A stretch of 43,478 nucleotides of DNA from Calothrix rhizosoleniae SC01 (GTDB taxonomy: Bacteria > Cyanobacteriota > Cyanobacteriia > Cyanobacteriales > Nostocaceae), in NCBI RefSeq assembly GCF_900185595.1, contig NZ_FYBH01000079.1:1-43478 (forward strand). The letters run 5' to 3'. A program made the position numbers and the translations under genes. Below are positions 18,597 through 28,600 of this stretch, piece after piece. Numbering within the stretch: position 1 is the first letter of the stretch; the number at the start of each line of letters is the position of its first letter. The notes beneath the pieces are model-generated. The model ran no database searches. It was not told the DNA's origin and was given only the letters and a program-made list of their open reading frames with translations.

Positions 18597-21500
18597 ATGC
18601 CAGCCTTATCTCAAATTCTCAGACTCTCTTGTGTAGAATCTGCAATTAATTTTTCTCCTTTGCAAGTCGCACCAGAAACATTATTGTCAGATGCAATCGC
18701 AATTATGGCACAACAAAGTGAAGACCTAGCCAATCCGATATTAGTAATTAAGGATTCTCAGCTAGTAGGGTGCTTAACAGAGCAAGATGTGGTCAGGCTA
18801 GTGGCTGCGGGTGTTGACTTCCAAATCACCAATATTTCTGTTGTGATGAACACTTCAGTCATCACATATCAACGGTCCGAACTTGAAGATAGGGCAGCAT
18901 TAATGGCTCTATTTCAGCAGCATCAGTTGCGTTTACTCCCTATTGTAGATGAGCAAGGTCAAATAGTAGGAGTAATTACACCAGAAAGTATTTTTCAAGT
19001 ACTTACCATAGAAGAAAATAGCCTACTTCAAGAGAACCCAGAATTAGAAAGCTGCGTTCAGGAGCGTACAGAGGCTTTCCAAGCCATGAATCGCCAGTTA
19101 TTGGATGAAATTGCCGATAGCCTGCTGATAGAAGAGCAACTGCGACAATCTCAGCAAATGTTCCAGTTAATCATGGACTATATTCCCCAATCAATTTTCT
19201 GGAAAGACCGCAACTCAGTTTATTTAGGTTGTAACCGTAAATTTGCCCAAGATGCCAACATTGGTGTGTCCGAAAATATTATTGGCAAGACTGACTATGA
19301 TTTACCTTGGACTAGGGAAGAGATGGAATGGTATCGCCATTGCGATCGGCGGGTTATGGAGTCCAATACGCCAGAGTTACACATCATGGAGACTCAGCAA
19401 CAGGCAGATAGTAAGCAAATTTATATAGATACTAACAAGGTTCCCCTGCACGATACCGACGGCAATGTGGTAGGTATTCTTGGCACCTATGAAGATATTA
19501 CCATTCGTCAGCAATCACAAGAGGCCCTAGCAAACAGCGAAGAACGGTTCCGCAATTTGGTGGAAACTAGCAGTGATTTGGTGTGGGAGATGGATGAGAA
19601 CTGCTTCTATACCTATGTAAGTCCTAAAATCAGCGACATATTAGGTTATGAAGCCCAAGAAGTATTGGGTAAAACCCCTTTGCAAACAGTACCACCAGAA
19701 CTGCGAGAACAGGCAACTGAGATGTTTATTCAGACATTTACTGCTCAACAACTCTTTCAATGGATAGACAGCATTAACCTGCACAAAAATGGTCATCGAG
19801 TTATTCTGGAAACTAATGGGGTGCCAGTCTTTGACAATCAAGGTAAATTACGTGGGTATCGCGGTATTAGTAGAGACGTTACTGAACGTAAGCAAGCAGA
19901 AGCTAAATTACATCAAACTCAGGCACATCTACAGGCAATTTTAGATAACTCTCCCGCAGTTATTTACGTATTAGATAGTCAATATAAATACTTAGTGATC
20001 AACCGTGAGTATGAAAAGCTATTAAACAAGACCACAGAGGAAATAGCAGGCAAAAGTATCTACGAGATTTGGCCCCATGAAATTGCCGAGAAGTTTGTAT
20101 TCAATCTCCACAAGGTGATGGCAGAAGGTATATCCTTAGAAGTCGAAGAAGTTGTTCCTCTGTCAGATGGAATACATACCTACTTTTCTGTCCAGTTTCC
20201 TTTAAAAGATGCTAATGGTATTCCTTATGCCGTTTGCGGCATCTCCACGGATATCACTGAACGTAAAAATGCGGAAGATTCTCTGTTGCGCTTTCAAAAA
20301 GCCATAGAAAGCACCAGTGATGCCATAGCCATAGGTGAAATGACAGGTAAGACTACATACATTAACCCAGCATTTACTGAACTGTTTGAGTATTCCTTAG
20401 AGGGAATAAAAGCATTGGGTGGATGTGTAGGTCTGTTCCAAGATCAGCAACAGTTTCCTGAAATCCGAGCGACCCTTCAAAATGGAGGCTCGTGGCGTGG
20501 TGAAGTCAAAATGAAAACACGTAGTGGTGGTCTGTTAGACATTGAATTTCGTACAAATGTGATTAAAGATGCTAATGGCAAAATGATCGGTTTGATTGGC
20601 ATCTCCACGGATATCACTGAACGAAAACGAGCAGAAACCGCTTTATTACTTAGCCAACAACGGCTGCAATATTTACTACTTTCCAGCCCAGCAGTCATCT
20701 ATAGTTGTAAGCCTGATGATAATTTTAGCATTACCTTTATCAGTGACAGTGTTACTACAATGATGGGCTATCAAGCCAGGGAATTTATGCAAGATTCTAG
20801 CTTTTGGGTTAAGCACATTCACCCGGAAGATGTATCCTTGGTATTTGCTAATGCCAATAAGCAACTTCAACAAGGTAAATACCAAAATGAGTATCGTTTC
20901 TTACATAAAGATGGAACCTACCGTTGGGTATATGATAAAGGGAAAGTAGTGCAGAATGATACTGGTAACCCATTGGAAATTGTCGGTTACTGGGCAGATA
21001 TTACAGATCGTAAGCGATTAGAACAGGAGTTGAGATTAGCATTAGATAAAGAAAAACAACTCAATAAACTTAAATCTAGCTTTGTCTCCATGACTTCCCA
21101 CGAATTTCGTACACCATTGAGTACTATCTTGTCTTCTGCTGAGTTGCTGGAACACTACCGTCACAAATGGACAGAGGAAAGACAACTGACTCATTTAAAT
21201 CGCATTCAAACTTCTGTGAAGCATATGACGGAGATGTTAAATGACGTGCTGGTAATTGGCAAAGCAGAAATGGGCAAATTAGATATGAACCCAGCACCTC
21301 TGGATTTAGTTCAATATTGTTATTCTGTGGTGGAAGAATTAGAACTGAATATAAAAAACTACCACAGGATTATTTTTTGTTGTGAATATGAGTCGATTGA
21401 ATGCTGTATGGATGAAAAATTAGTCAGACATATTCTGATTAATTTACTCTCAAATGCAGTTAAATATTCTTTCAGCAATAGCACTATTCGTTTTACCCTG

Positions 21501-21755
21501 AGATGTGAGCAAGGAGAAGCTATCTTGGAAATTCAAGATCATGGTATTGGTATTCCATCAGAAGATTTATCCTGCTTGTTTGAGTCTTTTTATCGTGCCC
21601 ATAATGTCGGTAATATACCCGGTACAGGACTGGGATTGGCAATTGTCAATAAGTGTGTCGATATCCAAAAGGGTAAGATTACTGTTAAAAGTGATATCGG
21701 ATTGGGTACAACATTTATAGTCACACTGCCCTTGGGAATTGAAATTTCCCATTAG
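18597..21755 (+). CDS. Sensor histidine kinase: CBS pair, five PAS domains, HisKA-HATPase
   Basis: 1052 aa from ATG 18597; an in-frame TTG at 18585 would add four residues and lies closer to the RBS-like AGGAAAGGA at 18561. No transmembrane segment is seen, so it is cytoplasmic. Residues ~10-145 form a CBS-domain pair. A short coiled coil leads into five PAS/PAC modules (~180-690), recognisable by repeated endings of the form DITERK. HisKA has the phospho-acceptor His835 in SHEFRTPLS. The ATPase has the N box HILINLLSNAVKYS, G1 QDHGIGIP and G2 GTGLGLAIV. The CBS pair suggests sensing of adenine nucleotides, the PAS domains small ligands or redox state; the actual signals are unknown. Two response-regulator genes follow on the same strand and are probable partners. 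Confidence 0.92.
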   Translation: MPALSQILRLSCVESAINFSPLQVAPETLLSDAIAIMAQQSEDLANPILVIKDSQLVGCLTEQDVVRLVAAGVDFQITNISVVMNTSVITYQRSELEDRAALMALFQQHQLRLLPIVDEQGQIVGVITPESIFQVLTIEENSLLQENPELESCVQERTEAFQAMNRQLLDEIADSLLIEEQLRQSQQMFQLIMDYIPQSIFWKDRNSVYLGCNRKFAQDANIGVSENIIGKTDYDLPWTREEMEWYRHCDRRVMESNTPELHIMETQQQADSKQIYIDTNKVPLHDTDGNVVGILGTYEDITIRQQSQEALANSEERFRNLVETSSDLVWEMDENCFYTYVSPKISDILGYEAQEVLGKTPLQTVPPELREQATEMFIQTFTAQQLFQWIDSINLHKNGHRVILETNGVPVFDNQGKLRGYRGISRDVTERKQAEAKLHQTQAHLQAILDNSPAVIYVLDSQYKYLVINREYEKLLNKTTEEIAGKSIYEIWPHEIAEKFVFNLHKVMAEGISLEVEEVVPLSDGIHTYFSVQFPLKDANGIPYAVCGISTDITERKNAEDSLLRFQKAIESTSDAIAIGEMTGKTTYINPAFTELFEYSLEGIKALGGCVGLFQDQQQFPEIRATLQNGGSWRGEVKMKTRSGGLLDIEFRTNVIKDANGKMIGLIGISTDITERKRAETALLLSQQRLQYLLLSSPAVIYSCKPDDNFSITFISDSVTTMMGYQAREFMQDSSFWVKHIHPEDVSLVFANANKQLQQGKYQNEYRFLHKDGTYRWVYDKGKVVQNDTGNPLEIVGYWADITDRKRLEQELRLALDKEKQLNKLKSSFVSMTSHEFRTPLSTILSSAELLEHYRHKWTEERQLTHLNRIQTSVKHMTEMLNDVLVIGKAEMGKLDMNPAPLDLVQYCYSVVEELELNIKNYHRIIFCCEYESIECCMDEKLVRHILINLLSNAVKYSFSNSTIRFTLRCEQGEAILEIQDHGIGIPSEDLSCLFESFYRAHNVGNIPGTGLGLAIVNKCVDIQKGKITVKSDIGLGTTFIVTLPLGIEISH

Positions 21756-21849
21756 CTTGAGTTATGAATACTTAAATTAAATATAATTAAAATAATGCTA
21801 TCAATTAGACATTTGCTTTTTTAAAATTCAAAATTTCAATTTTTGCATC

Positions 21850-23049
21850 ATGACCAAAATATTAGTTGTTGAAGATGAGAAATTAGTCAGAGATAATATT
21901 TTGGCTTTACTAGAAGCTGAAGATTTTGAAACTATTGCTGCTGACAATGGCAAAACAGGGTTACAAATGGCATTTACTGAGGTTCCTGATTTAATTTTAT
22001 GTGATTTAATGCTGCCAGAAATTGATGGTTATGGAATTCTGAGAGCATTACGTGAAGAACCAATGACTGCGCCGATTCCATTTATTTTTTTGACAGCTAG
22101 AGTTACTAGAACAGATACTCGTAAAGCTATGGATTTGGGTGCAGATGATTATTTAACTAAACCTTTTACCCGCGCTGAATTATTAGGAGCGATCACTAGC
22201 CGTTTGACAAGAAATGCAAATTTAATCAAACATTTTTCCACCCCTTCATTTACAGAAAAAGAATTAGCCGATAAGAGATTAATAGAAAAACATTTGCGTC
22301 GTCTTTTACAAGCAGAAGATTTTCAGCAGTTTCAAGTTTATTATCAGCCACAGGTTGATCTTAATTCTGGTCGAATAACTGGGGCTGAGAGTTTATTCCG
22401 TTGGCATAATCCAGAGTTAGGTCTAGTGTCTACTAGCGAAGTAATTAATTTAGCAGAAGCTACAGGTTTAATTGTTTCTATTAGTGAATGGGTATTATTC
22501 ACAGTTTTTCAACAATTCAAAATCTGGTACGATGCTGGATTCACCTGGTTACGGATCGCTGTTAACTTATCAGCACAACAATTTATTCAAAAAGACTTTA
22601 CTCAAAAAATAGTCGATTTTTTAACAGTTCATAATTTGCAACCTAATTGCCTAGAACTAGAAATAACTGAAAGCATGATTCTAGAGGATTGGGATAGTGC
22701 GATCGCGACAATATTGGAATTACAATCTCTAGGTATAAAAATTGCTATTGATGATTTTGGCACCGGATATACTTCCTTAGTTCATTTGAATAAGTTACCT
22801 ATTAATACTTTAAAAATAGACCGTTATTTTATCCAAAATATTGATAAGGATCCACAGAAATCAGCAATTACAACAGCACTGATTCAGATGGGGCATAATC
22901 TCAAACTTAAAATAGTTGCAGAAGGTGTAGAAACTCAGGCAGAGTTAGATTTTTTATGTGAGAAAGAATGTGATACTATGCAGGGATTTTTATTCAGTTG
23001 CCCTTTGCCAGCACCAGAATTTGAAAAGTTACTATTTACAGTTGCATAA
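21850..23049 (+). CDS. REC-EAL response regulator (c-di-GMP phosphodiesterase)
   Basis: 399 aa. The REC domain (1-~120) has the acidic pair VVEDE, phospho-acceptor Asp in LILCDLMLPEIDG, Thr in FLTAR and Lys in TKPF. The EAL domain (~150-395) has GAESLFRW in place of EAL (the Glu is kept), NLSAQQF, ELEITES, IDDFGTGYTSL, LKIDRYF, VAEGVET and MQGFLFSCPL, so all metal and catalytic positions seem intact. It probably hydrolyses c-di-GMP when phosphorylated. It lies 94 bp downstream of the CBS-PAS kinase, its likely phosphodonor. There is no GGDEF domain. Confidence 0.92.
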   Translation: MTKILVVEDEKLVRDNILALLEAEDFETIAADNGKTGLQMAFTEVPDLILCDLMLPEIDGYGILRALREEPMTAPIPFIFLTARVTRTDTRKAMDLGADDYLTKPFTRAELLGAITSRLTRNANLIKHFSTPSFTEKELADKRLIEKHLRRLLQAEDFQQFQVYYQPQVDLNSGRITGAESLFRWHNPELGLVSTSEVINLAEATGLIVSISEWVLFTVFQQFKIWYDAGFTWLRIAVNLSAQQFIQKDFTQKIVDFLTVHNLQPNCLELEITESMILEDWDSAIATILELQSLGIKIAIDDFGTGYTSLVHLNKLPINTLKIDRYFIQNIDKDPQKSAITTALIQMGHNLKLKIVAEGVETQAELDFLCEKECDTMQGFLFSCPLPAPEFEKLLFTVA

Positions 23050-23080
23050 ATTGATGCTTCTACCTTCTGACTTGAAAATA

Positions 23081-23101
23081 GGGAGTAGGGAGTAGGGAGT
23101 C
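23081..23101. repeat. Short heptameric array (TAGGGAG)
   Basis: Three tandem TAGGGAG units between the REC-EAL and REC-kinase genes. Confidence 0.75.
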
Positions 23102-23219
23102 GGGCAGAGGTATTTTCATCCTTGGTGGTGAAATTTTTTCATCGGGACTGCCTCCTTCAAATTTCTTGTAGTGTATTGATTATTTGATGGGAAATATTAT
23201 AAATTAAGATTCGCAGAGT

Positions 23220-24311
23220 ATGAATATAATTCTAGTCATTGAAGATGACAATAATGTCAGAGAAAATATTGTTGAGTTACTAGAAAATGAAAATTTTCAG
23301 GTTATCGCAGCTGCTAATGGTACCATCGGTTTACAATTATCCCAGAAACACATCCCCAATCTGATTATTTGTGATGTGATGATGCCAGATTTAGATGGTT
23401 ATGATGTCTTAAAAAGATTACGGGAAGATTCTCTTACAGCGACTATTCCGTTTATTTTTCTCACTGCTAAATCGGCAAAAAATGACTTACGTCAAGGAAT
23501 GGTGTTGGGAGCAGATGATTATATAGCAAAGCCATTTACAAGGAAAGAATTGCTCGAAGCTATTGATTCTAGATTAGAAAAACAAGTAACTATTAATCAG
23601 CGATATCACAAGAAGCTAAATGAACTACGTAGTAGTATTACTCTCTCACTTCCCCACGAAATGAGGACTCCATTAAACGGTATTCTCGGTTACTCAAAAT
23701 TAATGATAGATGACTCTAATATCTTACATGCGCAAGAGATCCATGAAATGGCTACTGGAATTTATCAATCAGGCGAACGTTTATTTAGCTTAATTCAGAA
23801 ATTTTTACTATATGCAGAATTGGAAATAGCCGCTACAGACGAAGAACGGATAAAAAGCTTGCAAAGTCAGGAAACTATATTTCCAACAATGTCATTCATT
23901 GACATAATTAATGAAAAGTCTCAAAAAGCAGGACGAGAAGCAGATTTAAAATTATCTTTCCAAAAAAACAAAGTCAAAATATCTGAAAAAAGACTCAATA
24001 ATATTATTGAGGAATTAATTGATAATGCTTTAAAATTTTCTCCGCCAGGAACGCCTATAGAGCTATTTAGTAATTCTAGTAATAATATATTTACTTTATC
24101 TATTACTGACTATGGCAGAGGTATGACAGTAGAACAAATTACTGAATTGGGTGCATACCGTCAATTTGAACGTCAAATCTACGAACAGCAAGGCATGGGT
24201 TTAGGTTTAATTATTGTCAAAAGTTTGGCTGAATTGCACGGTGGAAAATTTAAAATCCACAGTCAGCCAAAGGAAAAAACCATTATGAAAGTATTATTGC
24301 CTTGCGTGTAG
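23220..24311 (+). CDS. REC-histidine kinase (response regulator fused to kinase)
   Basis: 363 aa. The N-terminal receiver (1-~120) has acidic residues IEDDN, phospho-Asp in LIICDVMMPDLDG, Thr in FLTAK and Lys in AKPF. A HisKA-like segment has His in LPHEMRTPLNG. The HATPase domain has N box ELIDNALKFSPPG, G1 TDYGRGM and G2 GMGLGLIIV, complete in appearance. REC-before-kinase proteins receive phosphate and then pass or modulate it, so this is a likely second output or relay of the kinase/REC-EAL set upstream. Its REC is similar to that of the preceding gene (shared LREDSLTATIPFIFLTAK-type stretch), suggesting duplication. It converges with xisI with a 6-bp gap. Confidence 0.9.
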   Translation: MNIILVIEDDNNVRENIVELLENENFQVIAAANGTIGLQLSQKHIPNLIICDVMMPDLDGYDVLKRLREDSLTATIPFIFLTAKSAKNDLRQGMVLGADDYIAKPFTRKELLEAIDSRLEKQVTINQRYHKKLNELRSSITLSLPHEMRTPLNGILGYSKLMIDDSNILHAQEIHEMATGIYQSGERLFSLIQKFLLYAELEIAATDEERIKSLQSQETIFPTMSFIDIINEKSQKAGREADLKLSFQKNKVKISEKRLNNIIEELIDNALKFSPPGTPIELFSNSSNNIFTLSITDYGRGMTVEQITELGAYRQFERQIYEQQGMGLGLIIVKSLAELHGGKFKIHSQPKEKTIMKVLLPCV

Positions 24312-24317
24312 GAAACT

Positions 24318-24674
24318 TTATACTTTGCACCTTCTGAATGAAATAGCTAATTCTTTTTTCTGAGCCTGTTCTAATGGCTGAAAACCTAAAACGATACAAT
24401 CCTTATCAATGCCCGCATCCATCAACTCATCTTCTACACCTTCCTCTGTTCGATCTTGTTGCACCCAAAGCTGATCACCGATAATATCAATATGTAGCAA
24501 TGTACCATAAATGCGATCGCCATCATTCCACCCAGTTTCTACTAATAAATAGCGATCGCGTTCTCGATCAAAAATGTGTTCTACTTGTACCATCTCATCA
24601 TTACCCAAAAAATCAGCGTAGTCTTTCAATACTTGTTCCACAACATAGCGATAATTAGCTTTAACAGAATCCAC
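24318..24674 (-). CDS. XisI family protein (solitary)
   Basis: 118 aa from GTG 24674, chosen because a strong GAGGAGGT lies 9 nt upstream. An in-frame ATG at 24704 would add ten residues but place the Shine-Dalgarno inside the gene. Typical features of the XisI family are YRYVVEQVLKDYA, FDRERDRYLLVETGW, LLHIDIIGDQLWVQQD and GIDKDCIVLGF. XisI was described as a controlling factor for excision of the fdxN element during heterocyst differentiation in Anabaena, acting with XisH and the recombinase XisF; most family members are paired with xisH. Neither xisH nor a recombinase is adjacent here, so a role in excision is not shown. Confidence 0.85.
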   Translation of the reverse strand: MDSVKANYRYVVEQVLKDYADFLGNDEMVQVEHIFDRERDRYLLVETGWNDGDRIYGTLLHIDIIGDQLWVQQDRTEEGVEDELMDAGIDKDCIVLGFQPLEQAQKKELAISFRRCKV

Positions 24675-25134
24675 GAGACAATGACCTCCTCTATTGAATG
24701 ACAATAAGAACTCTCTTGATGTAAACAGGGGCTAACTACATTACTGACAAGTTTAGTTATTTATGACAAATACATTTTTAGTTGAGATTGCCGTCTGGTG
24801 AGTCATAGAAACACTGCTTTATGTGGATACCTTGTGTAAGGTAATGCCTAAGTAGTATAACCTGGCATTGCTGAATAATGACATCTACATATAGGAAGAT
24901 ACATGTTTTTTACTTCGCTTTTTTCGACTTAATTATTGAATGTAATGCTTGATAAATCCTGTAATTAAGGGAAATATGGGGTTGTAAAATTTGCCCATCA
25001 GGTCAAGATTTTCTGACATCATTTAATTTGTATCTCGTAATACTTTCTCATATATTAATTAAGTAAATATACATATTGTAATAATAGTTCTAGGAAATTT
25101 ATTTCCAGGTGTTAATTGTTGTGCATGAATAGTT

Positions 25135-25269
25135 ATACAATTTTGAAAAAAGAATGGGACTGATGGGTAGGGGTACGGCACCAGTAATATAATTTTATAT
25201 ACCAAAAGATTATGGATGCCGTGCCCTGACGAAAAATGTATGGGTCGCAAAAATTATTTGAATTGGTAT
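25135..25269 (-). mobile_element. Repeat A copy 2, with inverted core
   Basis: The arms are the reverse complement of copy 1 (start ATACAATTTTGAAAAAAGAA, end ATTATTTGAATTGGTAT) and the total length is identical (135 bp). The 36-bp core between GGGTACGGCA (25171-25180) and TGCCGTGCCC (25217-25226), however, matches copy 1 on the same strand at about 30 of 36 positions. Relative to its arms the core is therefore flipped. Confidence 0.8.
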
Positions 25270-25286
25270 TACTAAAGAGGGATATA

Positions 25287-25413
25287 AGTAGGTTGGCGTA
25301 AAAAATTATCGTTTGGATAAGGCAGGGGGCAGGGAGCAGGGAGCAGGGGGAACAAGGGTTTTAGGCTTATTTACTATTCTTCACATAGTTTGGTTTTATT
25401 GTGCCGACTTACT
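25287..25413 (+). mobile_element. MITE B copy 1 (127 bp, TA-flanked)
   Basis: Starts AGTAGGTTGGCGTAAAAAAT and ends TTATTGTGCCGACTTACT, flanked by TA on both sides (25285-25286, 25414-25415). It is about 94% identical to the 127-bp insert at 30120-30246. The interior includes a GCAGGGAG heptamer array. The TA flanks and AGTAGG/CTTACT ends suggest mobilisation by an IS630/Tc1-type transposase (inference). Confidence 0.8.
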
Positions 25414-25435
25414 TAGCATTACCCATATAGATTAA

Positions 25436-25475
25436 GACATTGTTGAAGACCCAAACCTATGAGGAGTAAACTTAT
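25436..25475 (+). repeat. Repeat C copy 1
   Basis: Contains CCCAAACCTATGAGGAGTAA followed by ACTTATTA, closely matching 36515-36548 (CCCAAACTTATGGGCAGTAA then ACTTATTA). Short and non-coding; nature unknown. Confidence 0.5.
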
Positions 25476-25626
25476 TAATCCTTCGGAGTTCTCCTAAGCC
25501 CTTCGGGCACGGCAAAGCCGAACAGAGAGACTGCGTCAACGCCATTGACTTGATGCCGGGTTACCCGTCCACCACAATGGCTTACTGTTCACCGCAATGG
25601 CTCACTTATTACTTAATTAATTGCAG

Positions 25627-28600
25627 ATGATTCCTCGCTTAAGTCTCCAGAGTACTGCTCAACCAAACATAGTCAATTTTTTACAGCAATTGGCAAAAAC
25701 ACCGTTTACAGGAGAAATTCGCGGGGACTTTGTTAGTCGGTTAATCGCTGCTACAGATAATAGTATTTATCAAATATTACCCCAAGCAGTAGTATTTCCT
25801 CGTACTCAAGAAGATTTAAGATATATATTTCAATTATCTGAAAAACCAGAGTTTGCCAATATTAATTTTTCTCCTAGGGGTGGAGGAACAGGTACAAATG
25901 GTCAATCCCTATCTACAGGGATTGTGATTGATTGTTCTAAGTATATGAATCAGATTTTAGAATTAAATCTGGAAGCAGGTTGGGTGAGGGTACAGCCAGG
26001 GGTAATTTTAGACCAATTAAATATCTATTTAAAACCTTATGGGGTGTTTTTTGCACCGAATGTTGCACCCAGTAACCGGGCTACTATTGGAGGGATGATA
26101 AATACGGATGGCTGTGGTAAGGGTTCGAGAATTTATGGGCGTACCAGTAGCCACATTATAGAGTTAACTTGGATTTTAGCAGATGGGACGATGGGGCGAT
26201 CGCAATCTCTAAATTCCGCTAGTTTATCCCAACTGAAGCAAGGTTCTGATAGTTTGGGCAAAATTTACCGCCAGGTGGATGATATTGTCACCTCTAAGGG
26301 AGATTTGATTGCAGATATTTTCCCTAAGATGGCTCGGTTTATGACTGGTTACAATTTGGCAAAGGTATATTCCTCGGATGAGGATACTTTTAATTTAAAT
26401 TGGATTTTGGCGGGTTCTGAGGGAACCTTGGCTGTAATTACAGAAGCGAAGTTAAAGTTAACTAAAATCCCCCAATTTAAACAATTGTTGGCTCTACATT
26501 ACAATTGTTTTGATGATGCTCTCCAAGCAGCCTCAACTTTATTAGCATCAGCACCTGGGGCGATAGAGACTATAGATGAGAAGATTTTAGCTTTAGCTCA
26601 ACAAGATGAGATTTACTATTACGTCAAAGATTTTATTGGCGATGCACAAGCAATAAATTTGGTGGAGTTTGTCGCCGATACTGATGCAGAGATAGAAGAG
26701 AAAGTTAATCGAGTGTGGGAAAATCTAGCACCAGCGACAGGGTATTATTTAGCCACTCAAGAAACAGAAATTTCCCGGCTGTGGGAGTTACGCAAGAAAG
26801 GTGTGGGTTTGCTGGGAAATCAATCAGGAAGACGTAAGCCAATTGCTTTTATCGAAGATACTGCTGTACCTCCTGCTTGTTTAGCTAGTTATATCCCAGA
26901 ACTGAAAGCTTTACTCACGGCATACCAACTTGATTATGCCATGTATGGTCATGTTGATGTTGGTTGTCTGCACGTTCGTCCGGCTTTGGATATGAAAGTA
27001 CCGGAGGATGAAGCACTAATTAGAGAATTATCAGATAAAGTGGTGGCTTTGGTACGCAAATATGGAGGTGTGATGTGGGGAGAACATGGTAAGGGTTTTC
27101 GGAGTGAATATACTCCCTTGTTCTTTGGAGAGGAGCTATATGAAGATTTACGTCGCATCAAGGCAGCATTTGACCCCCATAATAAATTAAATCCTGGGAA
27201 AATTGTCACTCCTTTCAACAGTGAGGCGGAAGTTGTACAATTAGAAGCACCATTAAGGGGACATTTTGACCGTCAAGTCAGTCCATTACTGCAACAAGCA
27301 TATCAAACGGCATTTAATTGTAATGGTAATGGTGCTTGCTTTAATTTTCATGGCGACGATGTCATGTGTCCTTCCTATAAAGGAATGAATAACCGCATTC
27401 ATTCTCCTAAAGGACGAGCTAGTTTGTTAAGGGAATGGTTGCGACAATTAAGTTTAAACCCAGAACGCCAAATTACCCAGTCAAATATTCTTGTCAAGTT
27501 ATGGAATAGTTGGCAAAGTTTTACGGGAGTTGAAGATTATTCCCATGATGTATATGCAGGAATGCATGGCTGTCTTAGCTGTAAAGCCTGTGCTACCCAA
27601 TGTCCAATCCATGTGAATATTCCCGAAATGAAGTCCCAGTTTCTGGAACTTTACCACAGCCGCTATCTACGACATTGGCGGGATTATTTAATTGCCGATA
27701 TAGAAGCGATCGCTCAATGGCAATCCTACTTGCCCAGATTAACTAATTTTATTACCTTAAACCCCCTCTCACGTTGGTTTACTCAGCATTTTTTCGCTCT
27801 GGTAGATATTCCTGGGGCGAGTGAATACACAATTAAACAGGGACTATTAGAATTAAATGCATCAGAGTTTGATTTAACTGAATTATCAGCCTTAGATGAG
27901 TCAGCACGACAAAGAAGTATAATTTTACTCCAAGATGCTTTTACAAGCTTCTACGATAGCCAAATAGTAATAGATACTTACGCATTTTTAACAAGCTTAG
28001 GATACTCAGTACATGTAGCTCCATTTTTCCCCAACGGTAAGCTCCTCCATCTTCAAGGTTTTCTGGACAAATTTCGAGCAATCGCTCTGGGAAATGCCCA
28101 TTATCTCCAGCAATTAGGAAAACTGGGAATCCCCATCGTGGGAATTGAACCAAGTATCACTCTTACCTATCGGGATGAGTATCGCAAATATGTCCTTGAT
28201 GTAGAAATTCCCCAGATTTACTTGTTACAAGAGTTTCTTAACAAAGTACCTGTTAAATTATCTTCAGTTACCACAAATAAAACCTATTATTTATACGGAC
28301 ATTGTACAGAAAAAACTTCTGTACTCGAATCTGGCAAGCAATGGCAGAAAATATTCCAGGCATTTGGATTAGAATTAATTCCGGTATCAGTTGGTTGCTG
28401 TGGAATGGCAGGTATTTACGGACACGAAGCAGAACATTATGACACTTCTAAGGATATTTACCAATTAAGTTGGGCAAAACATCTACCATCGAATCCAGAG
28501 GAGAGACAGTATATTTTAGCCACGGGATACTCCTGTCGTTCCCAATTGAAGCGGTTTGCAGGATGGACTCCTTTACATCCCATACAGGTTTTGTCAGGAA

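Larger units (their letters stand above)
24675..25626. other. 952-bp gene-free, repeat-rich region
   Basis: Between xisI (minus) and the YdiJ-like gene (plus). It contains repeat A copy 2 (25135-25269), MITE B copy 1 (25287-25413) and repeat C (25436-25475). A GC-rich stretch then follows with small hairpins GCCCTTCGGGC and CGGCAAAGCCG near 25499-25520. No gene or RNA was recognised. The first ~450 bp hold nothing I could identify. Confidence 0.6.
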
